From Takakia lepidozioides (taxonomy: Eukaryota; Streptophyta; Takakiopsida; Takakiales; Takakiaceae), in the NCBI GenBank assembly GCA_030704615.1, contig CM060734.1:59412042-59476041 (forward strand): a DNA stretch of 64,000 nt. Direction: 5' to 3'. Below, piece by piece: positions 25,093-37,200 of this stretch. Made by a program: the position numbers and the translations under genes. Numbering within the stretch: position 1 is the stretch's first letter; every line of letters begins with the position of its first letter. Below the pieces are notes generated by a model. It was not told where the DNA came from, did no database searches, and worked only from the letters and a program-made list of their open reading frames with translations.

Positions 25093-25428
25093 ATGAGGTC
25101 AATCCAGACAGTGAAGACAATGCAACCTCTGTCAGAGGACCTGTTCCAGAAGGACATTATGTTAGGCACTGTTATGGACCATTTCTCGACTTTGACTTCT
25201 CCAAACATTAGGAATCAGGTGAACGCTTTAAGAATGGGCTCTGGGAGCCAAGGTTATATGGACAATATTATGGATTTGAAGAAAATGAGCATGTCACAGC
25301 AGCTCATGTGGGAAGCTCTCATTCGTGTTATGGCCTCCAATGGTCTCCCATCTCTTAATTTTGTTGGTTTCATGGCCAACAATGCTCAAGCTAACTTCAA
25401 CGTTGTCCGCATTGTATTTGAGACATAA
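25093..25428 (+). CDS. unassigned 111-codon ORF, possible transposon-related
   Basis: The frame starts at ATG 25,093 and includes MGSGSQGYMDNIMDLKKMS and ASNGLPSLNFVGFMANNAQANFNVVRIVF. The composition is protein-like, and the style (LPSLNFVGFMADNAQANFN...) recalls lineage-specific transposon-borne proteins of seed-free plants, but I cannot name a domain. A stop follows at 25,426-25,428, after which the sequence turns into pyrimidine-rich repeats, so it may also be an exon. Confidence 0.35.
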   Translation: MRSIQTVKTMQPLSEDLFQKDIMLGTVMDHFSTLTSPNIRNQVNALRMGSGSQGYMDNIMDLKKMSMSQQLMWEALIRVMASNGLPSLNFVGFMANNAQANFNVVRIVFET

Positions 25429-25448
25429 AGCTTATGTTTTTCCTCCAC

Positions 25449-25915
25449 TCTCCATTTGTTTCTATGCACTCATGTCTCAAACGTTTTAGGAATCTCGAGA
25501 GGTTATCCGACGCTCTTAGTCTTTTAGATTTAACTTCTTCCTCTTCTTTGCGGGTTTCTCTCTCTCTTTTTCTTTTTTTCGACTCTCCATTTGTGTTTCT
25601 GCACTCATGTCTCAAACGTTTCAGGAACCTCGAGTGATCATCCGACGTTCCTAGTCTTTTACATTTTATTGCTTCCCCCGCTTTGCGATTTCTCTCTCTC
25701 ACTGCACTCATGTCTTTTGGTTCTCACCAAAGTGTCTTCTCCTCCACAGATTCGCCCATTGTCGCATTCTTGGACCAAATGGTCGTAATGTTGAGTTTAA
25801 TACCGTTGCACTCCTTGCCTCAAACGTTTTGGGAACCTCGAATGAGCATCCGATGTTCCTAGTCTTTCTGGTTTTACTGCTTCCACCTCTTTGCGGAATT
25901 CTCTCTCCCACTGGA
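25449..25915 (+). repeat. three diverged tandem units, pyrimidine-rich
   Basis: The core CACTCATGTCTCAAACGTTTTAGGAA(T/C)CTCGA, then TCCGACG(C/T)TC(T/C)TAGTCTTTT, recurs near 25,465, 25,598 and 25,818 (last copy altered). Units are about 105-135 bp with a second spacer of ~115 bp. No coding function is evident. Confidence 0.65.
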
Positions 25916-26359
25916 CCCATTTTCTTTTCGTTGTAGATGCTGACAACTGGTTTTGCTGTTCTCACTGGTGGCATGTAAGCTTTGGATTAGAAATATCCTT
26001 GGACGTTTCTTCTTTGCAGTTGCCACCATACTACCATGAAGATGGATTTGTCTTACTTCCTCTACAGTTCATGATTAACTCCAGGAGCTATGCAGCTGTA
26101 TCCAAGCATAATTGTAGCACAGAGAATGCGATTGGCTACAAAAGAGGATGTTTGATGTAGGAGATATTAGAGCATTGTCCCAACCAACATGAGATTGTAA
26201 GAGATTCCTAAGAAATGTCTGTCCGGATATGGAGGAACTATAAATTGTGGGATTTCTACTTGGTGTTTGGTGTCATTACATGTGCTACCTTGTGTAAGAG
26301 AGCTTTAGGAAATGCAACCCCAAATTTCAAGGCTTTCTCGGAAGGATGTGAAGCTGCAT
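25916..26359. other. no gene seen
   Basis: Short frames only (one of 89 codons from 25,891) with no recognised domain. Possibly a decayed exon region linked to 25,093-25,428, but no splice pattern could be supported. Confidence 0.3.
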
Positions 26360-26870
26360 CATTCACCCACAAAAACAATAAAAAAAATAAAAAATAAAAA
26401 AAATAAAAAAAATAATTTTCTATCGCTGGCGCATGGCGGCGCCATTCGATCCCGCCAAGCGGCGGGACGTGGAGAGGCGCCGCCCGAAAAAGGTCATAAA
26501 AAACAGAAAAAAAAATAAAAAAAATCCCATGTGGCTGCGCCATGTGATTTTGCCACGTAGCGCGACGGGGACAGACACCGCCATATATATGAAGAAATCT
26601 TGGTTTGTGGATGAGACGTTGGTTGCGTCCATAATGGTGCACACATGACATACCATTATGGTGCTCTATAACTGTGTTTTTTCTAAAATTAATAGTGGTC
26701 ATTCTTTTTTGGTTCCTACTTAAGAGGGTCATCCCATATGTATGCTCATTTGCAACATGCCGTCCAAACTTAGAGTGGAGAGCAAACTGGAGTACTGGCG
26801 CGAACGTCAACAACAAGTGTGATTTCAGGTTAATGTTGGGGTGTTCTAAGGCCACCAAGAACATGGCTCG
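26360..26870 (-). repeat. dispersed ~500-bp repeat, copy 1 (minus)
   Basis: Read on the minus strand, it contains TTGACGTTCGCGCCAGTACT, GGTATGTCATGTG, GCCACGTGGCA-like and CGGCGCCTCTCC blocks. These recur in the same order in plus orientation at 28,430-28,760 and 28,880-29,170. A-rich tracts split the unit. The recurring block order shows one family; the class is unknown. Confidence 0.7.
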
Positions 26871-26879
26871 ACCCAATCG

Positions 26880-27816
26880 CTATGGTAACATACAGTCAGC
26901 GACCTTGTCGCTCTCCTTGCTCTTCTTTTTCCTCTCCTTCGAGCTCCTCCATGCTCTGTCTACTCTTTGGGACCAACAAAAGGCGCCGATGGAGCACATC
27001 TTCCCGATAACCACCACCTAGAGTCTCTCCTTCAGCACTACCATTTGGACGTACCTAACTCACATGCCTCATACACACAAGAACAACCCCCGGAAAGCAT
27101 TTGACGGACGACCGCATCTCGTGAAGTATTCCCAACCCTAGAGTTCATTAGGAGAGTTCGCAGCTGCTGAACTAGAACGACCCCACGCACGCAGCAGCAA
27201 GCATTTCGCCTTGGCTTCGGCGCCGTGGAGCTAGCAACAAATATAAATCTACCAAGTAATACCAACCTACCTATCAAACAATACAAACCTAGCAAATAGT
27301 ACCTACTAACCTACGTACATTCCACTAGTATAAGAGGCTTACGCCTCCAATTTGAGTTCATTTCATATGGATTACTGTAGCAGTTCGACCTCTCAAACTC
27401 ATGAAGTTTCAACAAAACGCGTACAACATAGCTCAAGGTATGTTTCTAATAACACTTCTACATATATTATCTGCAAGTAGAAGATGAGGAGATAGCGTAC
27501 GCAACACCCCTATATTCCTGAAATATCTTACATTTCGTAAATATGTCCAAATCTTAAACCTTAAACCCTAAAGAGGTCGTTGCGTACGCAACACCCCCTT
27601 AGTCAACATGTATTATTATTAATTTTTCATTTGACAAGGGGTGTTGCGCATGCCCATATGTTCGACAATGCTCTTTCTTCCCTTTTTATATTCTCCTTAT
27701 TGCAATAACATACAATGACATAACACAAAACAATATAGCACATTGGCAGCTAGTGCAAAACTAGAGACAATGCACTGTGCGTAGCATGCAAAGAGGGAAG
27801 GGGTGACGTTCAAAGC
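26880..27816. other. no gene seen; short GCGTACGCAACACCCC motif repeated
   Basis: The word GCGTACGCAACACCCC occurs near 27,496 and 27,576, with inverted relatives near 27,640, 28,866 and 29,253 (GGGGTGTTGCGCATGC). The copies seem to mark repeated units of one A/T-rich element family. No protein was recognised. Confidence 0.4.
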
Positions 27817-28137
27817 ATGTACAGTGCAGGTGGCAAACGGAAGTGTAGGCGTAGAATAGATGACCGTCTATGGCGAATGGAAGAAGCTTATGCCACAAGG
27901 AATGGACATACAAAAATGCTATGCAACTGCGATGAGTGTCATGGAGGAAAAGTACTCTTGTTGGAAACAGTGAGGAATCATTACATGATACACGGGAGAG
28001 ATCCTCTTCTCCAACGCTGTTCTCTTCCGGTAAGATCGTCACTTTCCCTTCAGCACTTTAGTTTGAATTTTGAATGCAACGATCATCTTCTCTATATGTC
28101 GACATTTCGTTGGGTGATTGTAGTCAAGAAGTCATAA
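27817..28137 (+). pseudogene. CACTA transposase-associated domain fragment
   Basis: A 106-codon frame contains NGHTKMLCNCDECHGG and ETVRNHYMIHGRDPLL. The CxCxxC core followed by a His-rich helix ending in G(R/M)DP matches the transposase-associated domain found at the N-terminus of En/Spm (CACTA) transposases. The rest of the transposase is absent. The last ~40 codons look unrelated. Confidence 0.5.
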
Positions 28138-28429
28138 GATACAGACGTGAGTATGACTACGCCACTTCCGTTATCACTTTAATTAATGCACATGTCGTGT
28201 TTTCATTGGTCATGTGTAGTCATGTAGTCATATATGACTAAGTAAGTGACTGCAACTATGACTTCAATGGTTACAAATGTCGTGTTTTGATTGGGTGTAT
28301 ATTCATAAGATACATACGTAAATATGACTGCATCACTGCAACGTCACCGTGCCTCCTATGTCATAATATGAACAAGTGTCACATCGTTGTTGGTCCACTC
28401 ACAAGATGACTATTGTGATGCAAGGATGT
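28138..28429. repeat. diverged ~180-bp direct duplication
   Basis: ATAAGATACAGACGTGAGTATGACTACG at ~28,133 is echoed by ATAAGATACATACGTAAATATGACTGCA at ~28,306, with GTCGTGTTTT in both. No coding function. Confidence 0.45.
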
Positions 28430-28760
28430 GAATATTCAGACGATGAAGACGAAGGCCCTGCGGCACAGCGGGAGCCCAATGTCACAATCCACAATGCAAA
28501 CTGTCACTCCAAGTTTGGACGGCGTTGCAAATGAGCATTCAATGGTCTATCATGTGTGCACCATTATGGACGCAGCCAACAATCCAAAAACCAAGATTTT
28601 TTCATATATATGGTCGCGCTTGTCCCCGTTGCGCCACGTGGCAGAATCACATGACGCAGCCACATGTTTTTTTTTTTTTTTTTTTTTTTTTTTTCCGAGC
28701 GGCGCCTCTCCGCGTCCCGCCGCGTGGAACCGCCATGTGCCACTGAAAGAAAATCGTTTT
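28430..28760 (+). repeat. dispersed repeat, copy 2 (plus)
   Basis: Same block order as 26,870-26,360, shortened at its start, with a 24-base T tract at 28,667-28,694 in place of the T-rich middle of copy 1. Confidence 0.65.
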
Positions 28761-28879
28761 GGGTTTTAATTAATTAATTAATTAAAACTACTCTTATACT
28801 CTTATTATTGCAATAACGTATAATAACATAACGCAAAACAATAAAAATCCACAATGCAAACTGCAGGCTATTGCATATG

Positions 28880-29170
28880 CAACACCCCCACACTAACCTG
28901 AAAGCACACTTGTTGTTGACGTTCGCGCCAGTACTCCAGTTTGCTCTAAGCATACATATGAGTGACCCTCTTATATAGGAACCAAAAAAAAATGACCACT
29001 ATTAATTATAGAAAAAACATAATTATGGAGCACCATAATGGTATGTCATGTGTCCACCATTATGGACACAGCCAACGTCCCATCCACAAACCAAGATTTT
29101 TCATATATATGGTGGCGCCTGTCCAGTCGCGCCACGTGGCAGAATCACGTGGCGCAGATTTTTTTTAAAT
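28880..29170 (+). repeat. dispersed repeat, copy 3 (plus)
   Basis: Begins near GTTGACGTTCGCGCCAGTACT and runs through GGTATGTCATGTGTCCACC to GCCACGTGGCAGAATCACG. The GC-rich tail of copies 1 and 2 is missing. Confidence 0.65.
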
Positions 29171-29530
29171 AAATAAATAAATAATAAAATTAAAATTAAA
29201 ATTAATTAATTATAACTGTTCTTATACTCTTATTAATTTTTCATTTGACTAGGGGTGTTGCGCATGCTACACCCATACGTTCGACGATGTTTTAAAAAAA
29301 AAAAAAAAACATTATTCTCCTTATTGCAATGACGTATAACGACATAACACAAAACAATAAAAATCCACTATGCAAATTACAGACAAAACCAGATGACAAG
29401 TGAACGCCTCATTGGCCTATCGAACGAATTTCGATTGATCTCATATGACGCTAGGACGTATCAGAGACATTACACGCCCCATTAAAAAACAGAATAAAAA
29501 AAAAATTGTGAGCACGCGAAATACAGTCCA

Positions 29531-29876
29531 ACAGGTCCCAAAGCAATAGCAGATCCAACGGAATACATTCAACGGGTAAACGGATGGTTGCCCATCCAAA
29601 TCATTTTTGTTTGCTTCCAAACTTTGCCAGTACGTTCAAGACACCCTCTCACAGGTCCCCGACTTATACGAGATCAATCGAAATTCATTCGATGGCTCAA
29701 CGGATGGTTGGCCATCGAAATTATTTTGATTCGCTTTGAGACTTGGCCACTGTGTTCAATGTGCCATGTAAGAGGCCCCAAAGTAATATGAGATCAATCG
29801 AAATTCGTTCAATGGGCCAACGGATGGTTGCCCATCCAAATGATTTTCGTTCGATTTGAGACTTGGCCAGTGTGCT
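29531..29876 (+). repeat. three tandem ~120-bp units
   Basis: Units start at about 29,531, 29,652 and 29,772. Each holds AACGGATGGTTG(C/G)CCATC followed by GA(G/A)ACTTGGCCA(G/C)T. The third is cut short at ~29,876. Copies differ by 15-20 percent by eye. Confidence 0.8.
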
Positions 29877-30970
29877 GCTTGAGCATGTCTGTGTAGATAT
29901 ATTTAGTCCGCGGGGGTGTTGTGAACTTTGTGCCGACCCGTGCGGTCGTAGCTGTAGGAGTACTTGAGGAAGTAGTGTCATTTTCTTCATTTGGACATAA
30001 GTAGGTTCGCTTGGAGCCTGTTAGCGAATAACAAAGAGCAGACAAAGCTATGATCTCTTTTTTGTATTGCAATACACTAGAAAACATATATATCGTGAAA
30101 CTTTCCAAAACTGGTTCCATTTGAGCAGCATGATGAGGCGAAGGCCATGGTAGCAAATAGAGAGGTCGATAAAGAGAGTAAACTGCTGAGAGAAGAGAGG
30201 GAGATGGGAGGTACGATGACAGCCGAAGAGTGCTTCGCAGACGTAGTAGTCAAGGATATGATAGTGGAAACACCTATTTGAAGGGTTAAATAAGACTAGG
30301 TAGGTAGAAAGCTGGCGGAACCCTACATGATTAGTCATGGCTAAAGACACTGCTAAAGCACGGATGTGGACAAGGCGGGAGGGCGGAGCTCCGTCGAGCT
30401 CTCTCACTGGCAGAATTAGAACAATATGTGAAGCAAACAGGATTGAAATGGAGATATTTTACTGATGAAGAGTATGATAAGTGGATGAAAGATATCCCAA
30501 ATGTTGTTCCACAGAAAGGATGGAAACTAGACATGTCATATATGAAATAAAAGATGGTTGGAATTCTTGGATGCATCATGATATACTATTATAGATGTTT
30601 ATCCCTTATGATTTTCATAAATATATATTTACAATATATATATATATATAATAATTATGTAGATAAATGTCTGATGTATGGATAAAAGAGTACCCTCAGA
30701 TATTGAAAGACTTGAAATTTACAATGTTTCATGCCAGTGATGACAAAACTTTTCGCACCGTAGTTATAAGGTATTGATGTAAACTCAGAACTACCATCAA
30801 TGATTCTATTGCAAATGAAAAAAAAAAAAAAAAAACCTTTAGCCAAAGTCGACACAAACAAATATCATTTCACCATTCAGCTACAACCTCTTATTGGAGA
30901 TACGCCATTTCAATTCTCCTACAATAAAAGTGGACAAACCATTGTCCACTTTTAACGAATACAGTATTTC
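29877..30970. other. no confirmed gene; one protein-like frame
   Basis: A plus frame open from about 30,374 to the TAA at 30,546-30,548 reads protein-like (AELEQYVKQTGLKWRYFTDE, then DEEYDKWMKDIP) but has no ATG start and no recognised domain. It could be a terminal exon or a transposon scrap. An (AT)n microsatellite lies at 30,633-30,651 and an 18-A tract near 30,817-30,835. Confidence 0.3.
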
Positions 30971-31123
30971 TGTTGTGCGCATACATATCGCTACACAACT
31001 ACATCGCTGTCTAAAACCACACAACACATGTGCACACCAAACACTAGTCTATCACTAGTCCACCACTAGTGCACCACTAGGCTGCCACTAGCCACCACTA
31101 GTGCAGCCACTAGTCCATCATAA

Positions 31124-31626
31124 TGATAAAGAAAACAATGATACAAGCACACAAGCTCTCTCAAACTCACATACTTGCACATGAAACATCATTCATATAT
31201 TAAGTTGAGCCAAGTGCACCCCACGCCATGGGGAATCCACACTACGGCGCCATAACTAAACGCAGTGAGGCTCAACTCGAAAAAGATGAGCCCACCGCGA
31301 TCTGTCGTGAAGATAACAACGTCAGATGCCCAAACATGTATTGGCCTCTGGATTGACACTTGGGTCAATCCCAAATGTCAATATATAAAAGCTAACTATT
31401 TCCTAGCTAACTTCACACTAGTGATAAAATAACTTGACAGCTGTCGTGCGCATACATATCGTTACTCAACTACATCGCTGTCCAAAACCACACAACATAT
31501 GTGTACACCAAACACTAGTTTATCATTAGTCCACCACTAGTGTACTACTAGGCTGCCACTAAACAACCGCTAGTCACCACTAGTGCAGCCACTAGTCCAT
31601 CACTAGGCTGCCACTAGTCCATCACA
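31124..31626 (-). repeat. LTR (a+b order) of the truncated copy
   Basis: On the minus strand it starts TGTGATGGACTAG right after a G-rich tract and ends TTCTTTATCA. The inner b part begins TGTCAAG at 31,439. The GGCTCATCTTTTTCGAG block (primer-like site) is present with one change relative to the large element. Confidence 0.8.
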
Positions 31627-31904
31627 AGCGCCCCCCTAGCTGGCGCTTAGGTCCCTCTAAGTCCAGGTAGTTACAAGATGTGATAGTGGCCATAGCCACA
31701 CTAAGTCCTCCACCACTGTCCCTACTACACTCAAATTTGATAGATCAAGAGGCCGGGTACAAGAGTTGCCCTATCGTTAGTCGCCGTCTTGCAACCTGTG
31801 AACTTGAGCCTGAGATCTCGGGTATTGACTCCTATGAGCTTGGCCTCCCATGTCTTGTTAGCTGCCACTAGTCATTTCCACTGCCACTATCCCAAGCATG
31901 GACA

Positions 31905-32040
31905 TAACCAATCTCCATCATGAACCCTATCAAGAGGTGGTGTCAAGTATCTCATGTGCCAACCTCTTGAGCATCGATCACACACTAGCATAGTGACAAC
32001 ACCACGAGCATGCCCACATAATGCAACGCAATCCTGCAGG
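31905..32040 (-). pseudogene. degraded PHD finger at the integrase C-terminus
   Basis: The minus strand still encodes VCDRCSRGWHM and DGDWLCP in one frame, matching the PHD finger of the large element at 53,845-53,985. The last Cys of the middle pair is replaced by Tyr, the first pair is frame-shifted and the final pair has lost bases. Its presence here shows that the PHD finger belongs to the family. Confidence 0.7.
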
Positions 32041-32118
32041 TACCACTGCAAAGTTGGCATCTATCCTCCTATCCATATGTGGAAGGTGACATGACGCACA
32101 ATTGTGCACATGGTCTTT

Positions 32119-33070
32119 TCATACCAGACCATCTCGACCCTCCAGAATCAACACTCCTGAAGGCAACACCTCCCTAACCCTTAGAATCACACGTCTTGCT
32201 GTGACATCCAAGGTCGTAGGTGCTGTCTGCTGCAGATACACATAGTCCCCGGGGTGGAAACGCCGAACATCTGGCCGATATCCCCCTCCACGTATTGTGA
32301 CATATCTCAATGTGTCTTGGTGTTGGGCAATAACAAGATTATCAAAAGCCATAGGTATGACTTTCTTGAACAACTCTGCCCATTGGGCACATGCTTGTGT
32401 CCACACATCCGGATCATCAAGGTTGAGGATTAGTGCAGCCTCCCTGCGAATAGATGCAGACAAATCAGGCTCTTGGCCAAAGAGAAGGAAATATGGTGAG
32501 AATGAAGCAAGTGATGTTTGCTTGCTAAACCTGTAGCCCATGGCTAACCAAAGTACCTGAAGATCCCAATCTCCTAGGTGTCCATTGTGCAAGCCATACT
32601 TGCGCAAACCCCTCTTCACCATCTGCACCATTCTTTCTACCAAGCCATCGGCCTCAGGATGATCCCGAGAAGTGGTACGGTGGTCTATCAAGGCTTTTAC
32701 ACAAAGCCTGAAACTCTCACAAGAACTCTCTCCCTTGGTCCGTGAGTACCTCAGCTGGAGCACCGAATCGGCTAAGCACACGATCCAGGAATGCATACGC
32801 AGCCCCCTCACTAGCCTTGTCAGGCAATGGAACCAACTCAATCTACTTAGAGAAGTGCTCCACCATCACCAACACATATATGTGGTGACGCATCGTTAGT
32901 GGCAACGGCCCTGCGAAGTCAAGACTCCACATGTAGCCCAATCTCATGATGGGTAAAGGATGCAACTGTGGCGTAGGGGCGTTGAATGAAGCACGAACCT
33001 TCTCATACACCATGCACCTAGCCACAAACTGTTGCACCTCTGTGTGCATACCACGCCACCAATACTGCCC
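32119..33070 (-). pseudogene. gypsy integrase, degraded
   Basis: Minus-strand frames 33,049-32,843 (zinc-binding end, RCMVYEKVR with one Cys changed to Tyr, then LDFAGPLPL holding the first catalytic Asp) and 32,841-32,119 (HPEADGLVERMVQ holding the catalytic Glu, then FHPGDYVYLQQTAPTT) match the integrase of the large element. The second catalytic Asp region (LTDQGRE) is disrupted by a frameshift near 32,700-32,760. Confidence 0.85.
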
Positions 33071-33103
33071 CTACAGTAGACTATGAGTGCGTCGCACTCC
33101 AGA

Positions 33104-34202
33104 GATTCCTTTGCCCAGGCTTGGAATTACGCAATGTCAGTTTTTCATATCCCTCAAGGTGGCACGTCACGTCCAAAACATTCAGCTACAACACAACCCA
33201 CATCAAGAAACTTCTATTGGACACTCGCTGTGATCTTGCTGCGCAAGAACGTCCACCAAAACTATCCCTCGTTACTCGATAACCCCGATATTATTATACC
33301 CAACAGCTCTAGACACTGTTTAAGAGCAACACCACAATGCAATGCTTTCACCCATCCATCATACACACACACACACACGAGTAGTTCCCATCTGTCTCTA
33401 GCCATGGACATAGTCGCACCAGCCGGCCTGTGCGCGGGGAGGATAGATGCGTGCCGAGATCACAGTTACCGGGATGAGGCGAGGATGGATGTCGAGCAAG
33501 GCTGAGGATGAGAATTTCTTGGGTCTCGATAGAGAAGAAAGGAAGATCTCTTTCCCCGACCTGCTGCAACCATCGACGTCAGCACTGGAGTAGAAACGCA
33601 ATGCTGGGCACTCTATTTTAGCAAGAAAGCTGGCATCGTTTTGTAAGTCACTTTTACAAGTCGGAGTGCCCTTGAAATCTTGGGCGATTAAGAAAGGGGA
33701 GAGCTTGGAGGTGTATACAGTGACAAAAGCAGTGGTAGCCTTCGGTTCACCTAACCAGAAGTCGACCTGAGTGGGAGTAGCTGGCAGGGTTCGGAAAAAT
33801 TGTGGAGTCGAATGGTGGATTATATGCAATGGTGTCAGGCACGATGTGGATGTAGGCACGATTTCGATCTGGAGTTGATGGGAGATAATGATGGCATGAG
33901 TCTGAGAGGATACAATGGGAGTTTTCGGGTTGCAGTAATTCCAGATCGCGCAGGACATTCACAGTGTGAGAGAGACAAACATACAGAGGTAGCATTGAGC
34001 CGGGTCAAAAGAATCAGCTTGCACGTTGCAGGAGGAATGACCAATGAGAGGCTCACAGATTGGGAGCAAGTAGTGAGGTTTTAGAGGGGAGACCGAAAAG
34101 GCAATCAATCTGGCGTGGGGATCGTTGAAGAGGGGTTTTGGCTCCGGGGGTGCGCGCAACTGGGCAGCCTTTATTGGTGTAATTCACCGGCCTCGCATCA
34201 GC
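33104..34202. other. spacer and likely 5' region of the acyltransferase gene
   Basis: No gene was recognised. An (AC)n microsatellite lies at 33,361-33,378. The sequence just upstream of the ATG at 34,203 presumably holds promoter and 5' UTR, but no TATA box could be assigned with confidence. Confidence 0.4.
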
Positions 34203-37200
34203 ATGGCATGGAATGTGTTCAAGTTTTGTTCTGGCCTGCGGGTGGTGGGTTCCATCATGATTCTGGTGGTCCTTGGCGTGGTCGGCCTTTCCTACTATTC
34301 GGTTGTAATCGCCAACTATGCTCCTGACCTCATGAGTGGCGGGTCAGAAGCAGCGACGGCCGTACTGGTTCTCATCGTCTTTCATGCGCTGGTGATCTCT
34401 CTCTCTTTCTCACACACACACTCAAAATGGGACTGTCATGAAGGTACATTCATTTGACTGTTTCCCAAAGCCCATGACCTCGTAGGGAAGTCAGTGCAAG
34501 GGATTGAGACCAATGTTAGTAAGGCCACAGGAGGAATGAACTCAGAAGTGGACGAGCTTTGAAGCCTTGCACAGATGTTCTCCCGGTCTCACATTTGATC
34601 CCCACAGAACGCTGTATGTGCTCGCATGAGTTGGGCATGTCTGGCTGAAAGACCATCCAGTGGATTTCCACACATAATAAGTGGGTATCCAGCTGTGCTC
34701 TCACGTCTTCAGTCTGTCTTATTGTGCATAGGTCCCTTTAACTGGGGGATTCCAAGCCATTGTGAATTGAGAATCATTGTGGGGCTTATAAATTCAAGCT
34801 CACAAACCTCATCAAAGCCTTTTGTCGAGCTTGCTCAGAGGTTAGCAGTGTGCAAAAACCTCATCACGCACACTCTGTTGTAGCTGGGCTGAGTGTGAAT
34901 ACTATAATGTACCTCCTTATTGGTGCTTCTGTGCAATGGGTATCCTTTGAGATGGCCGCAGAACTTATCCTGGCCATCAGTTGAATGAGTATAAATTTGA
35001 AAGGGTCAGGAAAATCAGTATCTTGGTATCGTGTTTTCTGATTTACTGACTGACACAGCAAATGGCTGAGGGAAAATTTATTTGTAACTGAGAAAGTGTC
35101 TTGAGCAATTTGTTGTCAATACGTGGGTGCAGTTGTTAATGCTACTATGGTGCTATTTTTCCGTGGTCTTAACCGATCCAGGCGGTGTGCCACAAGCCTG
35201 GCGGCCTATTCAAGATGACGAGGACTTGGAGGTGCAGACAGTGCCATTGGCTTTAACGCCTTCCCCTCCCTCTTCAGGTGTGAGTTTACCAAGCACAGGG
35301 ACATCCCTTTATCAAAGTCCTCGTGTGCGCTATTGCCGCAAATGCTGTCAGTTCAAGCCCCCACGCTGCCATCATTGCTCTGTGTGTAAGTCTTCCTGCA
35401 AAACCTGGTATACTTTCATTGTCATTCTAGAAAAGGACCCTAAGAGGTTCCTTCTGTTCTGTAAATACTTTCAGGAGACTAATGCAAGTCTCACTAATGT
35501 TATTGTTGAAGGGTATGCTGTTGTTACAGAATCAGGAAATGGGTATTGTATACTTGACAGCCTGTTTACTCTACTAGATGTGTTCCATTTGCCTCAAAGT
35601 GCTGTGATTGATTGAGCATTCTGAGTACGTTGTGAACTCCTGGAAGTCCTGTCAATCCTATGTGGCCAATGCTCTTTGTAAGCAGCCCATTGTTGTTGAG
35701 TCCTTATAGTTGCCACTCCACAAGCACTTGTCCAGAGCCCCACTGGTCCCAAAATCGCTTGAGGAACCGAACAAGCAAGCCTGTCTATGGTATAAGAACA
35801 ACTATGCCACTGTAGGCATGCTACGTGTTGTAGTAACTGTTGCATTTGTGTCCAATGTAGTAAGAGATCAAGTGGACAAGTGATGGATGGGATGGAATAG
35901 CAATGGACAGGTGGGCGATGCATTTTGAAGATGGACCACCACTGTGTTTGGGTGGTCAACTGTGTTGGAGCTCGTAACTACAAGTTCTTCCTTCTTTTTC
36001 TTGTAAGAGCTGCCCTAATTGTGATGTCGGTCTTATTGTGGGGCTGGTAAGTTGTTAATGTTTGGCCAACCCTTACTGGGGTGAAGGATCCACTGTGCCA
36101 TGCCTGACACATGATCTTGTTTTACTGCCCTTTGCAATGGAACATTATAGTGGCCATCTCTCTGCCCTCTGGAGCTTGATTAGATCCTAGTTCACATGGG
36201 TCAATTCTGATTGGGAGAGAGTTATTTCTTTTCATTGTTGCACCAAGTGTATGTTGCAGTGGCAGATGGAAGTTCTAACAGAAGTTGGGTTGAATGATGT
36301 AGCTGTATACATTCTTGGAGACTTCATTGGTGACAGCAGCACTGACGCCGAACTTTATAGCTTTTTTCAGCGATGTGGAAGAGGAAGTAGCCCTGCCTGG
36401 GACCCTTGCTACGACCTTCCTTAGTTTTGGTGTGCACTTGAACATGCTGAGTTGAATCACAGGGATAAAGTGCATCATAGTATATATATCAGACACGTGT
36501 TGTGTGTGTTTGTATATCTCTGTATGTGTCCCTTGTGTGTGTAAGGACTGTATCGACTGCTTACGAGTGTTTGGTTGGCTACAGTGTTGAACTTGGCTTT
36601 TGCACTTAGTGTGTTGGGCTTCCTCATCATGCATGTAGCATTGGTTGCGGACAACACAACAACTATTGAGGTGCACCATGTGAAAACCCTATGTTAGGCC
36701 TCCTTCATTCAGCCGAACAATTTCCATTTTATTGCAGACACTCGTAGTCCTTTTCAACCAATTTGTCACATTGTCTTTTTGGGGAACACTGGTCATAAGT
36801 ACTTGATCCAGGCTGTATGAGATAGCTAGACAAATGGAGCTGAGATATGGATCCGTGCTATCCAACCACACCGACAAGAAATTGAAGCTATAGTATGATC
36901 TTCAGTTCAAGTAATCCCATCAATTTGTAAGGATCTCTCTGAGTGGTATTGACTATTTGCGATTGACCATCTCATGCCTGAGTTCCATCTTTTGTTAAAT
37001 GTGGTCAGGCATATGAAAAGAAGGCTTCCACAAGATGGCGATTTGATGTGGGCCGGAAAAGGAACTTCGAGCAGGTGGGTTGAGCTTTTTCCATCCATGA
37101 GTGATACTCTGGAGTATTTTGATCCTCTTCCAGTCCTTCTAGTGAGTACTGAGGGCACGCTTCCATGTTGACCCGTCCCGGTTCTTAACATCAGCAAGAA

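Larger units (their letters stand above)
30972..33103 (-). mobile_element. 5'-truncated copy of the methyltransferase-gypsy family
   Basis: Minus-strand order: integrase (33,103-32,119), degraded PHD-finger region (~32,040-31,905), polypurine tract (31,640-31,627), LTR a+b (31,626-31,124), one extra base, and a further partial copy of the LTR start (31,122-30,972). It is collinear with 52,775-54,921 of the large element. The 5' side stops abruptly near 33,104. The right-end organisation is the same as in the large element, which makes that structure a family property. Confidence 0.9.

Noticed and set aside
33398-33958. 186-codon minus-strand frame upstream of the acyltransferase
   Set aside because: No domain, irregular composition and overlap with several other chance frames in the promoter region.
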